This document shows, piece by piece, positions 25,611 to 33,727 of a stretch of 64,000 nt of DNA (the first letter of the stretch is position 1; every line of letters starts with the position of its first letter). The stretch is taken from contig NZ_JAUSUZ010000001.1 in assembly GCF_030813715.1 (NCBI RefSeq), positions 2,666,001 to 2,730,000 of the forward strand, read 5' to 3'. Origin of the DNA: Catenuloplanes indicus (GTDB lineage Bacteria > Actinomycetota > Actinomycetes > Mycobacteriales > Micromonosporaceae). Under the pieces are notes generated by a model, which was not told the origin of the DNA, did not search any database, and was given only the letters and a program-made list of their open reading frames with translations. A program made the position numbers and the translations under genes.

Positions 25611-26491
25611 GTGACGTCCCTGCCTCCGGGCAGGCCGCGGTGAACCAGCTGCTGGAGATCCTCGACCTTCAGCAGCTGGGCCCGTCGGTGTTCCGGGGCC
25701 ACACGCCGCAGGTCTCCCGGCAGCGCATCTTCGGCGGCCAGGTCGCGGCGCAGGCGCTGGTCGCGGCCGGGCGCACCGCGGAACCGGATCGGACCGTGCA
25801 CTCGCTGCACGGCTACTTCGTGCGGCCGGGCGATCCGGCCGTGCCGATCGAGTTCCGGGTGGAGAACATCCGGGACGGGCGGTCGTTCTCGGTACGGCGT
25901 TCCGTGGCGTACCAGCACGACACGGTCATCTTCTTCATGTCCGCCTCGTTCCACGTGGCCGAGGAAGGGCTGGACCACCACGAGCCGTTCCCGGCCGGTA
26001 TCCCGGCGCCGGAGGACGTGCCGACCGTGTCCGAGCGGATGGCACGCTACCCGGAGCGGCTGGCCGTGCTGGCCGCGAGCGGGCCGCACGCGATCGACGT
26101 GCGCTACCTCGGCGAGCCCGGCTGGGTGCCGCCGGGCGACCGGCCGGTCAACGCGGAGCCGCGCGCCTGGATGCGCATCGACGGCAAGCTCCCGGACGAC
26201 CCACTGGTCCACGCGGCCGCGCTGACGTACGCGTCCGACCTGACCCTGCTGGACGCGGTGCTGGCCACGCACGGCGAGGTGTGGGGCCCGGGCGGCGTGG
26301 TCGGCGCGAGCCTGGACCACGCGCTGTGGTTCCACCGGCCGTTCCGGGCCGACGAGTGGTTCCTGTACGACTGCTCCAGCCCGTCCGCGTCCGGGGCGCG
26401 CGGGCTGGCGGACGGGCGGATGTTCTCGGCCGACGGGCGCCTGATCGCCAGCGCGGTGCAGGAGGGTCTGCTGCGACGGGTGGGCGGCTAG
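25607..26491 (+). CDS. tesB: acyl-CoA thioesterase II
   Basis: Hydrolyses acyl-CoA to free fatty acid and CoA. 294 aa with a double hot-dog fold: first half FGGQVAAQALVAAGRT and VHSLHGYFVRPGD, second half SLDHALWFHRPFRADEWFLY and the family signature ARGLADGRMFSADGRLIASAVQEGLLR. Translationally coupled to pyk through GTGA, an arrangement conserved in actinobacteria. Confidence 0.95.
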   Translation: MSDVPASGQAAVNQLLEILDLQQLGPSVFRGHTPQVSRQRIFGGQVAAQALVAAGRTAEPDRTVHSLHGYFVRPGDPAVPIEFRVENIRDGRSFSVRRSVAYQHDTVIFFMSASFHVAEEGLDHHEPFPAGIPAPEDVPTVSERMARYPERLAVLAASGPHAIDVRYLGEPGWVPPGDRPVNAEPRAWMRIDGKLPDDPLVHAAALTYASDLTLLDAVLATHGEVWGPGGVVGASLDHALWFHRPFRADEWFLYDCSSPSASGARGLADGRMFSADGRLIASAVQEGLLRRVGG

Positions 26492-26511
26492 AGCCCGGTT
26501 TGCACCAGGTT

Positions 26512-26529
26512 GGGAAAAGGCTCATTCCC
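26512..26529. promoter_or_regulatory. dyad before the Rrf2 gene
   Basis: GGGAA, 8 nt, TTCCC, 21 nt before the ATG of the Rrf2-family gene. A TACTCT hexamer close to the ATG (about 26537-26542) could be the -10 of a leaderless mRNA, so the dyad would cover the promoter. Possible autoregulatory site. Confidence 0.3.
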
Positions 26530-26549
26530 GATGCGGATACTCTTCTTTT

Positions 26550-27041
26550 ATGCGTCTGTCCGCACGGGTCGACTATGCGCTGCGCGCGGTCGCCGAACTC
26601 GCTCAAGCTGCCGCCGACGCGGTGCCGGACCCTGCCTCGCGGTCGCCGCGCCCGGGTAACCCGCTCACCGCCGAGCGCATCGCGCGGGCGCAGGAGATCC
26701 CGCCGAAGTTCCTGGAGAGCATCCTGCTGCAGCTGCGCCGCGGCGGCATCGTGCACGCGCAGCGCGGCCCCGAGGGCGGTTACTGGCTGGCCCGGCCGGC
26801 CGGCGAGATCTCGCTGGCGGACGTGATCCGGGTGATCGACGGCCCGCTGGCGAACGTGCGCGGCCAGCGCCCCGAGGACCTGGGCTACTCGGGTGCGGCG
26901 GTGGCGCTCCAGGAGGTCTGGATCGCGCTGCGGGCCAGCGAGCGGGAGATCCTGGAGCTGGTCACGCTGGCCGACATCGCCGCCGGCAAGCTGCCCGACC
27001 GGGTGCAGGAACTGGCCGCGGACCCGCGCGCCTGGGTCTAG
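26550..27041 (+). CDS. Rrf2-family transcriptional regulator
   Basis: 163-aa winged-helix regulator (MRLSARVDYALRAVAELA; IPPKFLESILLQLRRGGIVHAQRGPEGGYWLARP). The three-cysteine cluster of Fe-S members (IscR, NsrR, RsrR) is absent; no cysteine occurs in the protein. It is therefore of the CymR-like type, which works with other ligands or partner proteins. A loop of about 20 residues (ADAVPDPASRSPRPGNP) is inserted in the HTH. The TauE/SafE gene 87 bp downstream in the same direction suggests a link to sulfur-compound export, known for Rrf2/CymR regulators; this is inference. Confidence 0.88.
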   Translation: MRLSARVDYALRAVAELAQAAADAVPDPASRSPRPGNPLTAERIARAQEIPPKFLESILLQLRRGGIVHAQRGPEGGYWLARPAGEISLADVIRVIDGPLANVRGQRPEDLGYSGAAVALQEVWIALRASEREILELVTLADIAAGKLPDRVQELAADPRAWV

Positions 27042-27128
27042 ACCTCTCTCACCAGCTGGACGGTGCTCGACCGCGCGGCCAATCTCCACTAATCTGATCG
27101 ACATTGTCTGACAGATGGGTGGTGTGGG

Positions 27129-28031
27129 ATGCGCAAGCTGGTCGTGCTGGCACTGGTCGGATTCGCAGCGCAGCTCGTCGACGGTGCGCTCGGCATGGGT
27201 TACGGCGTCACCTCCACCACGCTGCTGCTGGTGGCGGGCCTGTCCCCGGCGTCGGCGTCCGCGTCCGTGCACCTCGCGGAGATCGGCACCACGCTCGCCG
27301 CCGGCACCGCGCACTGGCGCTTCGGCAACGTCGACTGGCGCGTGGTCCGGCGGATCGCGCTGCCCGGCGCGCTCGGCGCGTTCCTCGGCGCCACCGTGCT
27401 CAGCAGGCTCTCCACCGAGGCCGCCGAGCCGTGGATGGCCGGCATCCTGCTCGCGCTCGGCATCTACCTCCTGGTCCGCTTCGCCCGCCCGATCGGCCGC
27501 GTGATCAACCGTTCCCCGCTGCGCAGCCGCTTCCTGGCCCCGCTCGGGCTGGTCGCCGGCTTCGTCGACGCCACCGGAGGCGGCGGCTGGGGCCCGGTCG
27601 CCACGCCGTCCCTGCTGGTCAGCGGCCGGATGGAGCCGCGCAAGGTGATCGGCTCGGTGGACACGTCCGAGTTCGTGGTCGCGATGGCCGCTAGCATCGG
27701 TTTCCTGCTCGGTCTCGGTACCTCCGGTTTCGTCTGGGGCACGGTGCTGGCACTGCTGGCCGGCGGCCTGATCGCCGCGCCGATCGCGGCCTGGCTGGTC
27801 CGGATCGTGCCGGCGCAGCTGCTCGGCGCGGTGGTCGGCGGCATGATCGTGCTGACCAATGCCCGCACGCTGCTGAAGTCTTTCGACATCACCGGCGGTG
27901 CGACCACCGCGGTTTATGCGGTGATCGTCACCGGCTGGCTGGTGGCGGCCGCGCTGGCGGTCCGCGCGCTGCGCCGCTCCCGGCGCACCGAGGCGGCCCC
28001 GGCCGAGGACCGGGAACTCATCCCGGCCTGA
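27129..28031 (+). CDS. TauE/SafE-family sulfite/organosulfur exporter
   Basis: 300-aa membrane protein with eight or so helices in two repeats: VDGALGMGYGVTSTTLLL in the first half and FVDATGGGGWGPVATPSLL in the second, the paired signature of the family. The final 25 residues are cytoplasmic and charged. Members export sulfite, sulfoacetate or related anions. Preceded by the Rrf2 gene; TCTGACAGA at 27106-27114 between them is partly symmetric. Confidence 0.9.
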   Translation: MRKLVVLALVGFAAQLVDGALGMGYGVTSTTLLLVAGLSPASASASVHLAEIGTTLAAGTAHWRFGNVDWRVVRRIALPGALGAFLGATVLSRLSTEAAEPWMAGILLALGIYLLVRFARPIGRVINRSPLRSRFLAPLGLVAGFVDATGGGGWGPVATPSLLVSGRMEPRKVIGSVDTSEFVVAMAASIGFLLGLGTSGFVWGTVLALLAGGLIAAPIAAWLVRIVPAQLLGAVVGGMIVLTNARTLLKSFDITGGATTAVYAVIVTGWLVAAALAVRALRRSRRTEAAPAEDRELIPA

Positions 28032-28473
28032 GCCCGACCGCACCGAGGACCTGCGGCAGCACCGGAGCCGTCGCGCCGAAGATCGGCCGCGACGGTTCTG
28101 CGTCGCTGGGCGGGTTCCGCGCCGCTGGGCAGGCCCCACGGCCGCCGGGCAGGTCCCACGGCCGCCGGGCCGGTCCCACGGCCGCCGGGCCGGTCCCACG
28201 GCCGCCGGGCGGGTCTCGCCCCGCTGAGCAGGTCCCGCGCCGCCGGGCAGGTCCCGCCCCCGCTGGGCGGGTTCCCCGGCGAGCGGGTTCCGCGCCGCCG
28301 GGCAGGTTCCGCGCCGCCGAGAGGATTCCGCGCCGCCGGAAGGGTTCGCCGCCGGGAAGACTGCGCGCCGCCGGGCAGATTCCTCCACCGCCGGGCAGAT
28401 TCCCCGACCGCCGGCCAGATTCCCCAACCGCCGGGCGGGTTCCCCGCCGGACAGATTCCGCGCGCCGGGCGGG
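28032..28473. other. convergent gap filled by a GC-rich short-repeat array
   Basis: 442 bp between tauE and marR. Almost all of it from about 28105 is the tandem array described separately. Long open frames exist on the minus strand but translate to Arg/Pro/Gly/Ala repeats with no homologue that I recognise. Confidence 0.6.
28105..28472. repeat. tandem array of 19-20-bp units
   Basis: About 18 units. The cleanest are at 28141-28160, 28161-28180 and 28181-28200 (GCCGCCGGGCAGGTCCCACG and near-identical copies). Later units drift to CCGCCGGGCAGGTTCCGCG and CCGCCGGGCAGATTCCCCGA. The CCGCCGGGC core is kept; the other half varies. No spacer structure, so not CRISPR. Confidence 0.85.
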
Positions 28474-28950
28474 CTAGCGCCCGCGGTGGGGAGTCAAGCC
28501 GTCCAGTGCGCGCTTCAGCAGGTCGGTGAGGGCGACCCGGTCGGCAGGGGGCAGTGCGGCGAGCAGGGCGTCCTGAGCGGCGGCGAGGCGGATGTCGAGG
28601 CGGGCGAGATGCTCGTAGCCGTCCTCGGTCAGCGTGATGACGTTGCGGCGGCGGTCGGCCGGATCGAGGTCGCGGCGGATGTGGCCGCGGTCGGCCAGCG
28701 TGTTGAGCGTGGCGACCAGGTCGCTGAGGTGGATGCCGCTGCGGCGGCCGAGCGTGGCCTGGCTCGCGGGCCCGCCGTCGGCGAGTGAGGCGAGCACCCG
28801 GTACTCGTACGGCTTCGTGCCCTCGGCCGCGAACTGCTCGGTGAGCAGCCGATAGCCGTGAATCGAGAGCTGACCGATCATCCAGCTCGGCGTGCGGCGG
28901 AACCGCTCGCCGCCCCAGGTCTGCTCGTGCGCGGACATCTCCTCGGCCAT
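28474..28950 (-). CDS. MarR-family transcriptional regulator
   Basis: 158-aa winged-helix dimeric repressor (EYRVLASLADGGPASQATLGRRSGIHLSDLVATLNTLADRGHIRRDLDPADRRRNVITLTEDGY, with the wing DPADRRRNVITLT). Divergent from the dehalogenase-like gene with an inverted repeat between them, the usual arrangement for a MarR that controls a detoxification enzyme. ATG 28950 lacks a good ribosome site; ATG 28938 is an alternative. Confidence 0.92.
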   Translation of the reverse strand: MAEEMSAHEQTWGGERFRRTPSWMIGQLSIHGYRLLTEQFAAEGTKPYEYRVLASLADGGPASQATLGRRSGIHLSDLVATLNTLADRGHIRRDLDPADRRRNVITLTEDGYEHLARLDIRLAAAQDALLAALPPADRVALTDLLKRALDGLTPHRGR

Positions 28951-28979
28951 GGAGATCAGGATATTTCATTTGCCCTCCC

Positions 28980-28999
28980 AACGATCCGCCACTATCGTT
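28980..28999. promoter_or_regulatory. candidate MarR operator
   Basis: AACGAT, 8 nt, ATCGTT: a perfect 20-bp dyad between the divergent marR and dehalogenase-like genes. CTAACGTTAG, a 10-bp palindrome, follows at 29007-29016, and AACGAT recurs at 29034. Confidence 0.55.
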
Positions 29000-29039
29000 C
29001 GTGCCACTAACGTTAGACCGGCAAACGATTGGCGGCAAG

Positions 29040-29882
29040 ATGCCTCACATCGCCTCGATGCACTACACCGACGCCGGCGAGGGCGGCCGGCCGGTGGTGC
29101 TGCTGCACGGCAACCCCACCTCGTCACACATCTGGCGCCACGTGATCCCGCATCTCACCGGCCACGGCCGCGTGCTCGCGCCCGACCTGATCGGCATGGG
29201 CCGGTCGGCGAAACCGGCCCTGGCCTACCGGTTCGACGATCACGCCCGCCACCTGGAGGCGTGGTGCGACGCGCTGGGGCTGGACGACGTGACGTTCGTC
29301 GGCCACGACTGGGGTGGCGCGCTCGCACTCGACCTCGCCGCGCGACATCCCGGGCGGGTCGCGGGCGTCGCGCTGGTCGAGACGTTCCTGCGGCCGATGA
29401 GCTGGGACATCTACGCACCGGCCGCGGTCGAGCTGTTCCAGCGGCTGCGCACACCCGGGACCGGCGAGACCATGGCGCTCGACGACAACTGGTTCATCGA
29501 GACGTCGTTGCGGCTGACCGTCCCGGACCTGAGCGACGAGGACCTGGGCGTCTACCGCATGCCGTATCCGGATCGCGAGTCGCGCCGTCCGCTGTTGCAG
29601 TGGCCGCGGGAGATCCCGATCGACGGCGAGCCGGCCGACGTGCACGCGCGCATGGTGGCGTACGGGGAGTGGATGGCGACCACGCCGGACGTGCCGAAGC
29701 TGTTGATGCTGATCGAGCCGTCGACCGGCCTGGTGCAGCCGGCCACCGAGCGGTGGGCGCGGGAGACGATCGCCGCGCTCGAGGTGGAGAGCATCGGCAA
29801 GGCCGGTCACCAGGCCCCGGAGCAGCAGCCCGACGCGATCGGCCGCGCGGTCGCGGCCTGGCTGGAGCGCCATGGGCTCTAA
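29040..29882 (+). CDS. haloalkane dehalogenase-like alpha/beta hydrolase
   Basis: 280-aa alpha/beta hydrolase. HGNPTSS (oxyanion/halide Asn25), nucleophile elbow GHDWGG with Asp90 and Trp91, a catalytic-acid candidate Glu in ALVETFLRP, and a C-terminal His (AGHQAPEQQPD). The Asp nucleophile with adjacent Trp and the HGNP Asn is the haloalkane dehalogenase pattern rather than an esterase Ser. Typical length is 290-300. Start ATG 29040 (reads MPHIASMHYTDAG); a GTG at 29001 would run through the operator-like repeats. Divergent MarR is the probable regulator. Actual substrates may be epoxides or esters. Confidence 0.82.
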   Translation: MPHIASMHYTDAGEGGRPVVLLHGNPTSSHIWRHVIPHLTGHGRVLAPDLIGMGRSAKPALAYRFDDHARHLEAWCDALGLDDVTFVGHDWGGALALDLAARHPGRVAGVALVETFLRPMSWDIYAPAAVELFQRLRTPGTGETMALDDNWFIETSLRLTVPDLSDEDLGVYRMPYPDRESRRPLLQWPREIPIDGEPADVHARMVAYGEWMATTPDVPKLLMLIEPSTGLVQPATERWARETIAALEVESIGKAGHQAPEQQPDAIGRAVAAWLERHGL

Positions 29883-30742
29883 TCCGCGACGACCTCGGAG
29901 GCAAGTGCGACCAGCGCGGGTACGGACGGGTGCGTCACCGGCTCGGGCCAGGCCAGCACCACCGTGACCGGCGGCGCGTCGGTCAGCGGGACGTAGGCGA
30001 CGTCCGGGTTCGGGTAGACGGCGACCGTCGCCTCGGTGCTCACGCCGACGGCGCGGCCGGCCGCGATCGCGATCAGCCAGTCGTCGGTGTTGCCCACGTC
30101 GATCACCCGGGCCGGTCCGGCGCCGGGCGGCCACAGTCCGCGGGTGGTGCTGCCGGTGATCGGGTTCATCGCGACCGGTTCCGCGGCCAGGTCCGCCAGG
30201 CTCAGCTCCGGGCGGGCGGCGAGTGGGCCGTCCGACGGCACCACCGCGAACCGGTGCTCGGTCAGCAGCGTCGCGGTCCGCAACGACGTCAACGTATCCG
30301 GCGCGGGGTCGCGCAGGATCGCCACGTCGCTCCGGCCGCGCAGCACACCGGCGGCCCGGTCGTCGTCGATGCGGAGCAGTTCCAGCGGTACGTCCGGGTG
30401 GGCGCGGGCCCAGCGGCGCAGCAGCGTGGTGGTGTGCACGCCGAGCGCGGACCAGGCGTGGCCGAGCCGCAGCGGCCAGGTGCCGGCCCGAGCCGGGTCG
30501 AGTGCGGCGTCGACGGCCGCGACCGCCGCCTCGGCACGCTGGCGGTACGCCTCCCCCGCCGCGGTCAGCCGCAGATGGTGGGTGGAGCGGTCGACCAGCC
30601 GCACGCCGAGGTGCTGCTCCAACTGCCGCAGGGTGCGGGAGAGCGCGGGCTGGGTGACGTGCAACCGCGCCGCGGCCCGAGTGACGGTGCCCTCGGCCGC
30701 GATCGCCAGGAACGCACGCAGGTGCCGCAGGTCCGCGGTCAT
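29879..30742 (-). CDS. LysR-family transcriptional regulator
   Basis: 287-aa regulator: HTH LRHLRAFLAIAAEGTVTRAAARLHVTQPALSRTLRQLE, then a LysR effector domain (RLGHAWSALG; NTDDWLIAIAAGRAVGV). ATG 30742 (MTADLRHLRAFL) is the natural start; an upstream extension has no support. Divergent from the EamA exporter, whose promoter shares the 70-bp gap, so that transporter is the likely target. The 3' end overlaps the dehalogenase-like gene by 4 bp on opposite strands. Confidence 0.92.
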   Translation of the reverse strand: MTADLRHLRAFLAIAAEGTVTRAAARLHVTQPALSRTLRQLEQHLGVRLVDRSTHHLRLTAAGEAYRQRAEAAVAAVDAALDPARAGTWPLRLGHAWSALGVHTTTLLRRWARAHPDVPLELLRIDDDRAAGVLRGRSDVAILRDPAPDTLTSLRTATLLTEHRFAVVPSDGPLAARPELSLADLAAEPVAMNPITGSTTRGLWPPGAGPARVIDVGNTDDWLIAIAAGRAVGVSTEATVAVYPNPDVAYVPLTDAPPVTVVLAWPEPVTHPSVPALVALASEVVAD

Positions 30743-30812
30743 GACCTCAGAGCATAACCATCGCCCGTTCGGCATTTCCGCGGCGTTCCAGCACCGCATA
30801 GCGTGATGTCAC

Positions 30813-31754
30813 GTGACGACGAACGTCCTCGCACCCGAGACTCCCACCGCACCCTCCTCGCCCGCCCGCCAAAGACGCGGTGGCCGGCGCGGCGAGCTGG
30901 GCGCGGTGGGTCTCGTGCTCGGCGCGGCCGTCTCCGTCCAGTTCGGCTCCGGTCTCGCCACACTGCTGTTCCCGCAGGCCGGCGCGGCCGGCATGGTGGC
31001 GCTCCGGCTCGGCGTCGCGGCCGTGCTGATGCTCGCGCTCTGCCGTCCCCGGCTGCGTGGTCACTCGCGGGCCGACTGGCTTGCCGTGGTCGGGCTCGGC
31101 GTCGTCTTCGCGGCCATGAACTCGGTGTTCTACCAGGCGATCGCGCGCATCCCGCTGGGTCCCGCGGTCACGCTCGAGGTGCTCGGCCCGCTCGCGCTGT
31201 CGATCGTCACCGCGCGCCGCCGCGGCACCTGGCTCTGGGCGTTGCTCGCGCTGGCCGGGGTGGCCCTGCTCGGCACCGGCGGCTACGACCGCCTCAACAC
31301 CCCCGGCGTGCTGCTGGCGCTCGCCGCGGGCGCGCTGTGGGCAGCGTACATCCTGCTCAGCGCGTCCGTCGGCAACCGGTTCCCGGGCGCGGACGGTCTC
31401 GCGCTGGCGCTGGGCGTCGCCGCGCTGCTGACGCTGCCGGTCGGCGTGGTCACCGCCGGACCCGCGCTGCTCCACCCGGTGGTGCTCGGCCTCGGCTTCG
31501 CGGTCGCGCTGCTCAGCTCGGTACTCCCCTACACGTTCGAGATGTCCGCGCTGCGCCGCCTGCCGTCGTCGACGTTCGCGGTCATGATGAGTCTCGGCCC
31601 GGCACTCGCCTGCCTGGCCGGTTTCACGGTCCTCGGCCAGTCGCTGAACTGGGTCGAGGCGCTGGCGGTGCTGCTGGTGATCGCGGCCAGCGCGGGCGCG
31701 GTACGCAGCGGCCGTGACCGCCGAGCGAACATGAAATTGGACGGCAAGGCGTGA
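30813..31754 (+). CDS. EamA/DMT-family exporter (RhtA-like)
   Basis: 313-aa, ten-helix drug/metabolite transporter with two EamA repeats (AVSVQFGSGLATLLFPQAGAAG at the start; LPYTFEMSALRRLPSSTFAVMMSLGPA in the second half). The LPYxxEMxALRRLP pattern resembles RhtA, which exports threonine and homoserine. A 30-residue charged N-terminus precedes helix 1. GTG 30813. Regulated probably by the divergent LysR. Confidence 0.9.
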   Translation: MTTNVLAPETPTAPSSPARQRRGGRRGELGAVGLVLGAAVSVQFGSGLATLLFPQAGAAGMVALRLGVAAVLMLALCRPRLRGHSRADWLAVVGLGVVFAAMNSVFYQAIARIPLGPAVTLEVLGPLALSIVTARRRGTWLWALLALAGVALLGTGGYDRLNTPGVLLALAAGALWAAYILLSASVGNRFPGADGLALALGVAALLTLPVGVVTAGPALLHPVVLGLGFAVALLSSVLPYTFEMSALRRLPSSTFAVMMSLGPALACLAGFTVLGQSLNWVEALAVLLVIAASAGAVRSGRDRRANMKLDGKA

Positions 31755-32238
31755 ATCCGAGCCCGGAGTCAGCTTCTGCCGCCTTTCGAGGGTGATCTCG
31801 AGCGGAGCCTCACTTCGCCGTTCGGGCGACGACCGCTTCGATTGCTGCCCTGGTCACCGCCGATATGACAACGATGGCGGATTCGGCGAAGTAGCCGGGG
31901 CCGGTCATGGCGTTGCGGCGGCCCGTCGTCCTGTTCGCACGATGGATCAGTCTGCCGTATGCGGCAGTATCCGCCTCCCGCCTTCCCTGATGGTGTCGGT
32001 CGGCTCGTGTCGTCGCGTCGCTCAACGAGCTGGGCCGGGCGCGGGCGACCGCGGGCGAGAGCGCGTATTCCGGGGTATCCGCCCCGCGGGGCGATGCAGC
32101 ACGCCGGGGAGATCGGTGGCGGCCGGGTGGCCGGCATTCGGGACTGGGTCTCCCGTCGAGATCCTTGTGCCGCTAATGGCTGCCTCACGCGGCCGGATGG
32201 CGACCCCACCGGAAGCGGGAATCCGCTTCGGGAAGGGC
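31755..32238. other. 484-bp gap between EamA and ATPase genes
   Basis: Convergent 3' ends. Near the ATPase stop is a partial copy of the dispersed element (32190-32232). A 71-codon minus-strand frame (32025 to 31810, TTG start, no ribosome site) has high third-position GC only in its C-terminal half (ESAIVVISAVTRAAIEAVVARTA); it may be a remnant but I do not call it a gene. A CGCCCCGCGGGGCG palindrome lies near 32083. No partner gene for the ATPase is recognisable. Confidence 0.45.
32190..32232 (-). repeat. dispersed convergent-gap element, partial copy 6
   Basis: On the minus strand, AAGCGGATTCCCGCTTCCGG then GGGGTCGCC, matching the left block of copies 3 and 5. The right block (GCTCCCGCGGGC) is missing. 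The left block forms a hairpin just after the ATPase stop and may terminate it. Confidence 0.55.
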
Positions 32239-33489
32239 TCAGCCCGCCTTCGGCGTCTTGACCGCGCGCAGTTTGCGGCCGACCTGGCCCTCGCCCAGAT
32301 CCGGCACCGCGCCGAAGCGGCCCGCCAGGTACGACGTGGGGAGGTCCTCGTGGCGGCCGGGCTGGGCGGCAGTGAGGGGGAAGATGTCGCTGCAGCCGAT
32401 TTTGTCCTTCTCGACCAGCCAGACCTGGCCGGGTTCGAGGAGACGTTTGCCGCTCGGGGTGCTGAGCACGCTGACGTCGTGGGCGGTGAAGAGGAGCTGC
32501 GCGTCGTTCGTGTTGACCTGGGGGTCCTGGAAGAGGCGGACGACCTCGGCGGCGAAGCGGGGGTGGAGGCTGGAGTCGAGTTCGTCGACGAGCAGCACGG
32601 CGCCCTCGTCGAGCGCGAGCAGCATCGGGCCGAGCATGGCGAACCAGCTGCGGGTGCCGAAGGACTCGGATTCCCAGGGCATCGGGTACGCGGTGCCGTC
32701 CGCGCCGGTGTGGATGAGCTGGACGTCGGTGACGGTGCGGCCGGCGACGCGGGTCTCGACCGGCTCGACGCCCTCGATGCCGAGGTCGGCGGCGCGCAGC
32801 AGCGCCTCGATCCGGTCGCGCTGCGGGCCGAGCACGGCCTGGCGGGTGAACTCCTCGCGCTGGTAGCGCTCGTCCTCCGGGGTGAGGAACCAGAGGTTGC
32901 GCTCGAACCAGTAGAAGACCGGCGCCAGGTCCGGGTGGTTGTTGGTGGCGGCGACGGTGAGGAACAGCGCGTTCGGCCGGGTCATCTTGACCATCGCGGC
33001 GCGGTCCTTGAGCCGGTCGCCGGGGAATTCGAAAGGCTGCCGGCGGGAGGCGTCGCGGTCGAACCAGACCTGGCGGCGGCCGCGTGGATAGGCGTGCAGC
33101 CATTCGGCGACGACGCGGTCCGGGCCGAGTTCGAATCCGTACGTGTACCGAATGCCGTCGTTGACGAAATCCAGCTCGTAGAGCGACGTCTCGCGTTCGG
33201 CGGCCGGGTCGAGCGCGAACAGCTCGCGGGGCACGCCGCGCTGGGTGGCCCACTGGTAGTACGAGTCGAGCACGGCGGTGCGCATCTCGACCAGGCCTTT
33301 GAGGAGGTTGGACTTGCCTGACGCGTTCGGCCCGAAGATGCCGATCAGCGGGTAGACGTCCATGCTGCGGCCACCGGCCACCGGGACCTGGCGTGCGGCA
33401 TGGGCGGTCTTGCCGGTCGGGACGGCGAATGCCAGCTCCCGCTCTTCGCGGAAGGACCGGACATTGGCGACCCGGAACTTCAGCAGCAT
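32239..33489 (-). CDS. AAA15-family ATPase (COG1106 type, abortive-infection-like)
   Basis: 416-aa SMC/ABC-like ATPase of the AbiLi/RloA kind. The N-terminus MLLKFRVANVRSFREERELAF is the family hallmark; Walker A GPNASGKS at 53-60; Walker B VLLVDELDSSLHPRFA; and the H-loop TAHDVSVLS. Members form two-gene defence modules with an effector (RloB/AbiLii or a TOPRIM nuclease). Here no effector follows: the next 480 bp hold no recognisable gene, and the upstream 240 bp are unusually AT-rich. So it is either an orphan, works alone, or the partner was lost. ATG 33489. Anti-phage function is inference. Confidence 0.85.
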   Translation of the reverse strand: MLLKFRVANVRSFREERELAFAVPTGKTAHAARQVPVAGGRSMDVYPLIGIFGPNASGKSNLLKGLVEMRTAVLDSYYQWATQRGVPRELFALDPAAERETSLYELDFVNDGIRYTYGFELGPDRVVAEWLHAYPRGRRQVWFDRDASRRQPFEFPGDRLKDRAAMVKMTRPNALFLTVAATNNHPDLAPVFYWFERNLWFLTPEDERYQREEFTRQAVLGPQRDRIEALLRAADLGIEGVEPVETRVAGRTVTDVQLIHTGADGTAYPMPWESESFGTRSWFAMLGPMLLALDEGAVLLVDELDSSLHPRFAAEVVRLFQDPQVNTNDAQLLFTAHDVSVLSTPSGKRLLEPGQVWLVEKDKIGCSDIFPLTAAQPGRHEDLPTSYLAGRFGAVPDLGEGQVGRKLRAVKTPKAG

Positions 33490-33727
33490 CTGATCTCCTC
33501 AGCCGCGATCAGCGTTGCCCGCCCTCTGATGTCTGATTCGCTGTCGAAGGCAGCCTCACACCAGGCGTGCTCGTGGCAGCACCCAAAGATGATGCCAGTA
33601 CGGAAAGAAATCAACAAGATCGTTCGCGTTTTGGTGACGGATAGCCGCATAAAGGTAACGGAATGCTGAAGCCGCACCCCGAAATGAGTAACGGGGTGCG
33701 GCTTCCGGCAAAACCGAACGTGATCTG
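33490..33727. other. AT-enriched promoter region of the ATPase and gltD terminator
   Basis: 238 bp. The segment 33585-33665 is clearly poorer in GC than its surroundings and should carry the ATPase promoter (minus strand). A 13-bp stem for the end of gltD is at 33668-33705. No gene. Confidence 0.5.
33668..33705 (-). terminator. stem-loop terminator after gltD
   Basis: Perfect 13-bp stem GAAGCCGCACCCC / GGGGTGCGGCTTC with a 12-nt loop, 23 nt after the gltD stop. No strong T run follows, so it may be a weak or factor-assisted terminator; it also separates gltBD from the ATPase transcript. Confidence 0.7.

Noticed and set aside
28105-28472. CRISPR-like array
   Set aside because: Units are contiguous 19-20-bp repeats with no unique spacers, and no cas gene is present.
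31810-32025. 71-codon minus-strand gene after the ATPase
   Set aside because: TTG start without ribosome site and mixed codon bias in the first half. Could be a remnant, not enough to call.
33100-33160. tRNA-like GAGTTCGAATCC segment
   Set aside because: Lies inside the ATPase coding sequence and no acceptor or anticodon stem forms around it.
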